A stretch of DNA of 5,735 nucleotides from Bacillota bacterium (GTDB lineage: Bacteria > Bacillota_I > Bacilli_A > Acholeplasmatales > Acholeplasmataceae). Where the stretch lies: NCBI GenBank assembly GCA_030830185.1, contig JAURNN010000052.1, forward strand, positions 1-5,735. The letters run 5' to 3'. Positions 5,398 to 5,735 of this stretch are shown here, in pieces; position 1 is the stretch's first letter, and every line of letters starts with the position of its first letter. A program made the translations under genes and the position numbers. The notes beneath the pieces are model-generated. The model saw only the letters and a list, made by a program, of their open reading frames with translations. It had not been told where the DNA came from and ran no database searches.

Positions 5398-5735
5398 GAT
5401 TTACTTCCAGTTTGAATCGGTTTAATTTGAGCTTCAATTTGTTTTCGGTATGGACGCAATTTTGGTGGTAATGCAAGTGTAGTTCCAAGTGTTGTAACAT
5501 CTTCTTCATCATCTTCAAAACCTGGTCCATCGGTTGCAAATTCAAAGAGAATGCCTTGGTGGAGTCTTGTATATAACGAATGAAAATAAAATCGGTCAAC
5601 ATATCCTGAATGTCTTGTTGGTATCTGATTTAAATGATGAATCCACCTATTTAAAGCATCATCATCTTCAACACGAAAGGCAACATGATGGACACCACCA
5701 AAACCTTGTATCGCAAGTGGTAAAGAAGCATTTTC
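5394..5735 (-). CDS. mhqO: Ring-cleaving dioxygenase, glyoxalase/VOC fold (MhqO-like), C-terminal part (5' end outside window)
   Basis: A frame enters from the right edge and gives 113 residues up to a TGA at 5394-5396. The visible part begins near the second metal-binding half of a vicinal-oxygen-chelate protein. GGVHHVAFRV supplies a metal-ligand His, SGYVDRFYFHSLYTR follows, and GILFEFATDGPGF supplies the metal-ligand Glu. Then come the acidic EDDEEDVTTLG stretch, LALPPKLRPYR, and a tail QIEAQIKPIQ. This order of motifs is that of the MhqO/YdfO/MhqA ring-cleaving dioxygenase group linked to hydroquinone and catechol resistance in Bacillus. Full relatives are about 310 residues, so roughly the last third is here. 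It lacks a start codon in the window and so is easily missed; an unrelated 75-residue reading frame in another phase (5375-5602) covers the same bases. The stop overlaps the esterase start by ATGA. Confidence 0.88.
   Translation of the reverse strand, partial: ENASLPLAIQGFGGVHHVAFRVEDDDALNRWIHHLNQIPTRHSGYVDRFYFHSLYTRLHQGILFEFATDGPGFEDDEEDVTTLGTTLALPPKLRPYRKQIEAQIKPIQTGSKS

Noticed and set aside
5375..5602. 75-residue minus-strand reading frame overlapping the esterase start
   Set aside because: The same strand in another phase encodes the clear MhqO-type dioxygenase motifs (VHHVAF, FEFATDGPGF, LALPP). This frame is low in complexity and rich in Leu, His and Lys from that gene's codons.

Overview
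The window looks like chromosomal DNA from a low-GC Gram-positive-type bacterium, most plausibly an Acholeplasma-like mollicute or a close Firmicute relative. The reasons are strong A/T bias, lysine- and isoleucine-rich proteins, AAGGAG-type ribosome sites, very tight gene packing, and a carotenoid-type desaturase. TGA is not read as tryptophan: no reading frame has an internal TGA, tryptophan is TGG, and one gene (the MhqO-like one) ends in TGA within an ATGA overlap. This excludes a Mycoplasma-type code. The genus is an inference from gene content only.

Layout, left to right. (1) The 3' end of a YolD-like small gene (+), closed by a strong hairpin terminator. (2) An SDR oxidoreductase of the retinol-dehydrogenase-like type (+, 156-980). 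(3) Directly abutting it tail to tail, a two-gene minus-strand operon: an ABC1/UbiB-family atypical kinase (2446-3657) followed, with an 8-bp overlap, by a phytoene desaturase of the CrtI/CrtN family (981-2453). One palindrome built from the last codons of the SDR and desaturase genes serves as terminator for both. (4) A 104-bp divergent promoter region. (5) A plus-strand pair: a five-helix membrane protein of unknown function (3762-4289), overlapped by a shortened pyroglutamyl-peptidase I gene (4268-4738). (6) A bidirectional terminator. (7) A minus-strand pair: a partial ring-cleaving dioxygenase of the MhqO type (enters from the right edge, ends at 5394), joined by an ATGA overlap to an MhqD-type carboxylesterase (4786-5397).

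Functional reading. The ABC1 kinase-desaturase pair suggests prenyl-lipid or carotenoid metabolism in the membrane. ABC1 kinases are best known from ubiquinone synthesis and from plastid prenyl-lipid metabolism, and here the translationally coupled partner is a carotenoid enzyme. The mhqO-mhqD pair resembles the Bacillus quinone/electrophile resistance genes. The most unusual points are a Pcp lacking the GQAxGR core segment and C-terminal tail while keeping its Glu/Cys/His triad, an ABC1 kinase with KIAQ and DTG in place of KxGQ and DFG, and a terminator encoded entirely by the ends of two convergent genes. I saw no CRISPR array, insertion sequence, tRNA or rRNA, and no clearly new multi-gene system. 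No gap between genes exceeds about 105 bases.
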